Shown here piece after piece: positions 62,515-64,000 of a DNA stretch of 64,000 nt; position 1 is the stretch's first letter, and each line of letters opens with the position of its first letter. Under the pieces are notes generated by a model. That model did not search any database. It was not told the origin of the DNA and worked only from the letters and a program-made list of their open reading frames with translations. This DNA comes from Ecdyonurus torrentis (taxonomy: Eukaryota; Arthropoda; Insecta; Ephemeroptera; Heptageniidae), in contig OX439131.1 in NCBI GenBank assembly GCA_949318235.1, forward strand, positions 28,478,489 to 28,542,488, in the 5' to 3' direction. Position numbers and translations under genes: made by a program.

Positions 62515-63645
62515 TTATGGTCTTGGTGCTGGTCCTCCATTAGTAAATATCCAGTCAACGTATTCGGTGACACGAGTGAATCCACTAGGGATACCACTCT
62601 CACATCCTGAGCCTGACACATAAGACACGACGCCAACCTGAGTGCGCACGCCATCAGCTTCCGTAACTGTTAAAGGACCACCAGAATCGCCCTATATGGT
62701 GTAAAAAAAATACACATTGTTGTTAACAAATAATAATTGTTATATAAGAAACTAATAATGGTTTTGTAAAGCATATCTTGTATTTTTTATTTATTTATTT
62801 TTCTTCTCATTCAAGTATTATGAACCTAACATGATATGATACTATCGTAAGAGTTTTTATTTTTATTTATTAATTTTTTTTATGAATTTATTTATAAACC
62901 TACAAGACATGGTCCATTCAATCCTCCATTGGTGTCAACGCAAAGTTGAGTGTCAGGTAGAGTACCCCAGATTAAACTGCATTCTGCGTTTGATATTATG
63001 TTGACTAGCGTGTATTGCAAATCATCAGCAATTGAAGGACTCGCTAAAATATAAATAATCATGATTGTTGATTGTTATTAATTAATTGCGCTTAATGTTG
63101 GCTGTGCATTATATTTTCATTTGTTACCATCAGTTTCTATTCCCCAACCGCTGACTGTTGCTACTTCTCCCGCAAAATCACCAGCAGATGCACTTGCGAG
63201 TCTGATCAGACCAATGCGATCTGAAATTTTAGTTCAATTCATGTTTTTATTATAATAATAACAAATTTAAGTTACACTAGAGTGCACAAGTTACACATTC
63301 AATTATTTTTTTTTCTGTAGATACCCATTAAAATTAAATTAAATTTCTTTTATTTATGTAAATAAATAATAAATGTATGTAGAAAACTAAATCCTAATTT
63401 CTTTGGATAAGCAATTTATTTTCTTAATTATTGGAGTTAAATACTCGAGCATTATGGAACTACAATTTTGGTTACCTGTTAGCGTGACAGCTTCTGGCAG
63501 CTTCACAAGACCAATGTCATTGAGAAGCTGACCACCATTGTAATCTTCATGAGTAACTTCTACGTTGGAGATGACAAGCACGCGACCAGCTTCAACTGGG
63601 TCGTTCACTCGTAAAGCACCCAAGTAAACCTCAAAAGACCTAACT
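62515..63645 (-). CDS. Chymotrypsin-fold serine protease, brachyurin-like (3' part; N-terminus off the window)
   Basis: Four 3' exons, read leftward: 63645-63476, 63220-63128, 63043-62904, 62691-62515; GT-AG, phases consistent. Present are the catalytic Asp (LLNDIGLVKLPEAVTLT), the VSGWG motif, and the catalytic Ser in GDSGGP, split from its Cys by an intron. The His exon (TAAHC) and propeptide lie beyond the right edge. The sequence LCVDTNGGLNGPCLGDSGGP and GCESGIPSGFTRVTEYVDWI closely follows crab collagenolytic protease (brachyurin). By chymotrypsin numbering the pocket has Gly189 (as in brachyurin) and Ser226 (Asp in fiddler-crab enzyme, Gly in trypsin), so it is not a standard trypsin. 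Likely a secreted digestive enzyme. Chymotrypsin- or elastase-like specificity is inference. Confidence 0.92.
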
Positions 63646-64000
63646 CTGCAATAACATTTAAATTTAAATATTCATGCTTTAATGCTACTGATTGTATCTC
63701 AAATAAATAAATAAAAATACTGATTGTATATAGTTTCTTAATTTAAAAATGAAATGATCTATATTTAAATTTATTTATAAGTATAAATCGTATAGATGCA
63801 TATGTATTATTGATCATGCAAAAAAAAAAAAATAAAATAAATAAATAATTATATCAAAGGAATGCGCTTTCTTGGTGATCTTTTTAATACTTTATCTATT
63901 CGTATAAAAATTTGAAATGGGATATAATATATTTAACTAGTATATATCACAGTAAACAAAAGTTATTTTAACATTGCATTTATTACTCAATATTAAAGCT
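63646..64000 (-). other. Intron of the protease gene (incomplete)
   Basis: AT-rich DNA upstream of the TGCAG acceptor at 63646 on the minus strand. No further protease exon is found before the window ends. Confidence 0.6.

Overview
This is a 64 kb piece of a very AT-rich animal nuclear genome. Genes are split by spliceosomal introns, poly-A and AATAAA signals follow them, and the DNA is packed with (GA)n, (TA)n and A/T-run microsatellites plus small palindromic transposons. The gene content points to an arthropod, most likely a crustacean: an NKX6/HGTX homeobox gene, a brachyurin-like serine protease with Gly at the S1-pocket position, a DNase II, and a selenoprotein read through an in-frame TGA. 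Many holometabolous insects have lost selenoproteins. The species cannot be fixed from sequence alone.

Layout. 1-14360: minus-strand NKX6/HGTX gene with three coding exons visible (13945-13556, 12204-12063, 1630-1452). The exon for the end of the homeodomain lies beyond the left edge, and intron 2 is 10.4 kb. 14361-46349: a gene-poor 32 kb stretch with microsatellites, small palindromic mobile elements, several GC-elevated islands that may be regulatory, one possible spliced non-coding transcript (28.5-29.3 kb) and one weak exon-like block (33.6 kb). 46350-52139: two compact plus-strand genes in tandem, a selenoprotein P-like protein (five coding exons, Sec codon at 46479) and a secreted DNase II (ten coding exons). 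52453-55287: a decayed mariner-type element followed by a 1.8 kb non-autonomous hAT element with an exact 8-bp target duplication. 55703-60647: a divergent pair, an 86-residue acidic protein of unknown function (minus) and a 579-residue leucine-rich protein with a BC-box (plus), sharing a short promoter with an E2F-type site. 60968-61753: two palindromic repeats, one holding a hammerhead-ribozyme-like core. 62515-63645: the 3' four exons of a minus-strand secreted serine protease whose N-terminal half is off the right edge.

All spliced models were built by hand from GT-AG junctions (one GC-AG), and exon phases sum correctly across every model. The most notable item is the selenoprotein P-like gene, which an ordinary annotation would truncate or miss. 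No canonical SECIS element was confirmed in its 3' UTR. No CRISPR, rRNA, tRNA or operon structure was found.
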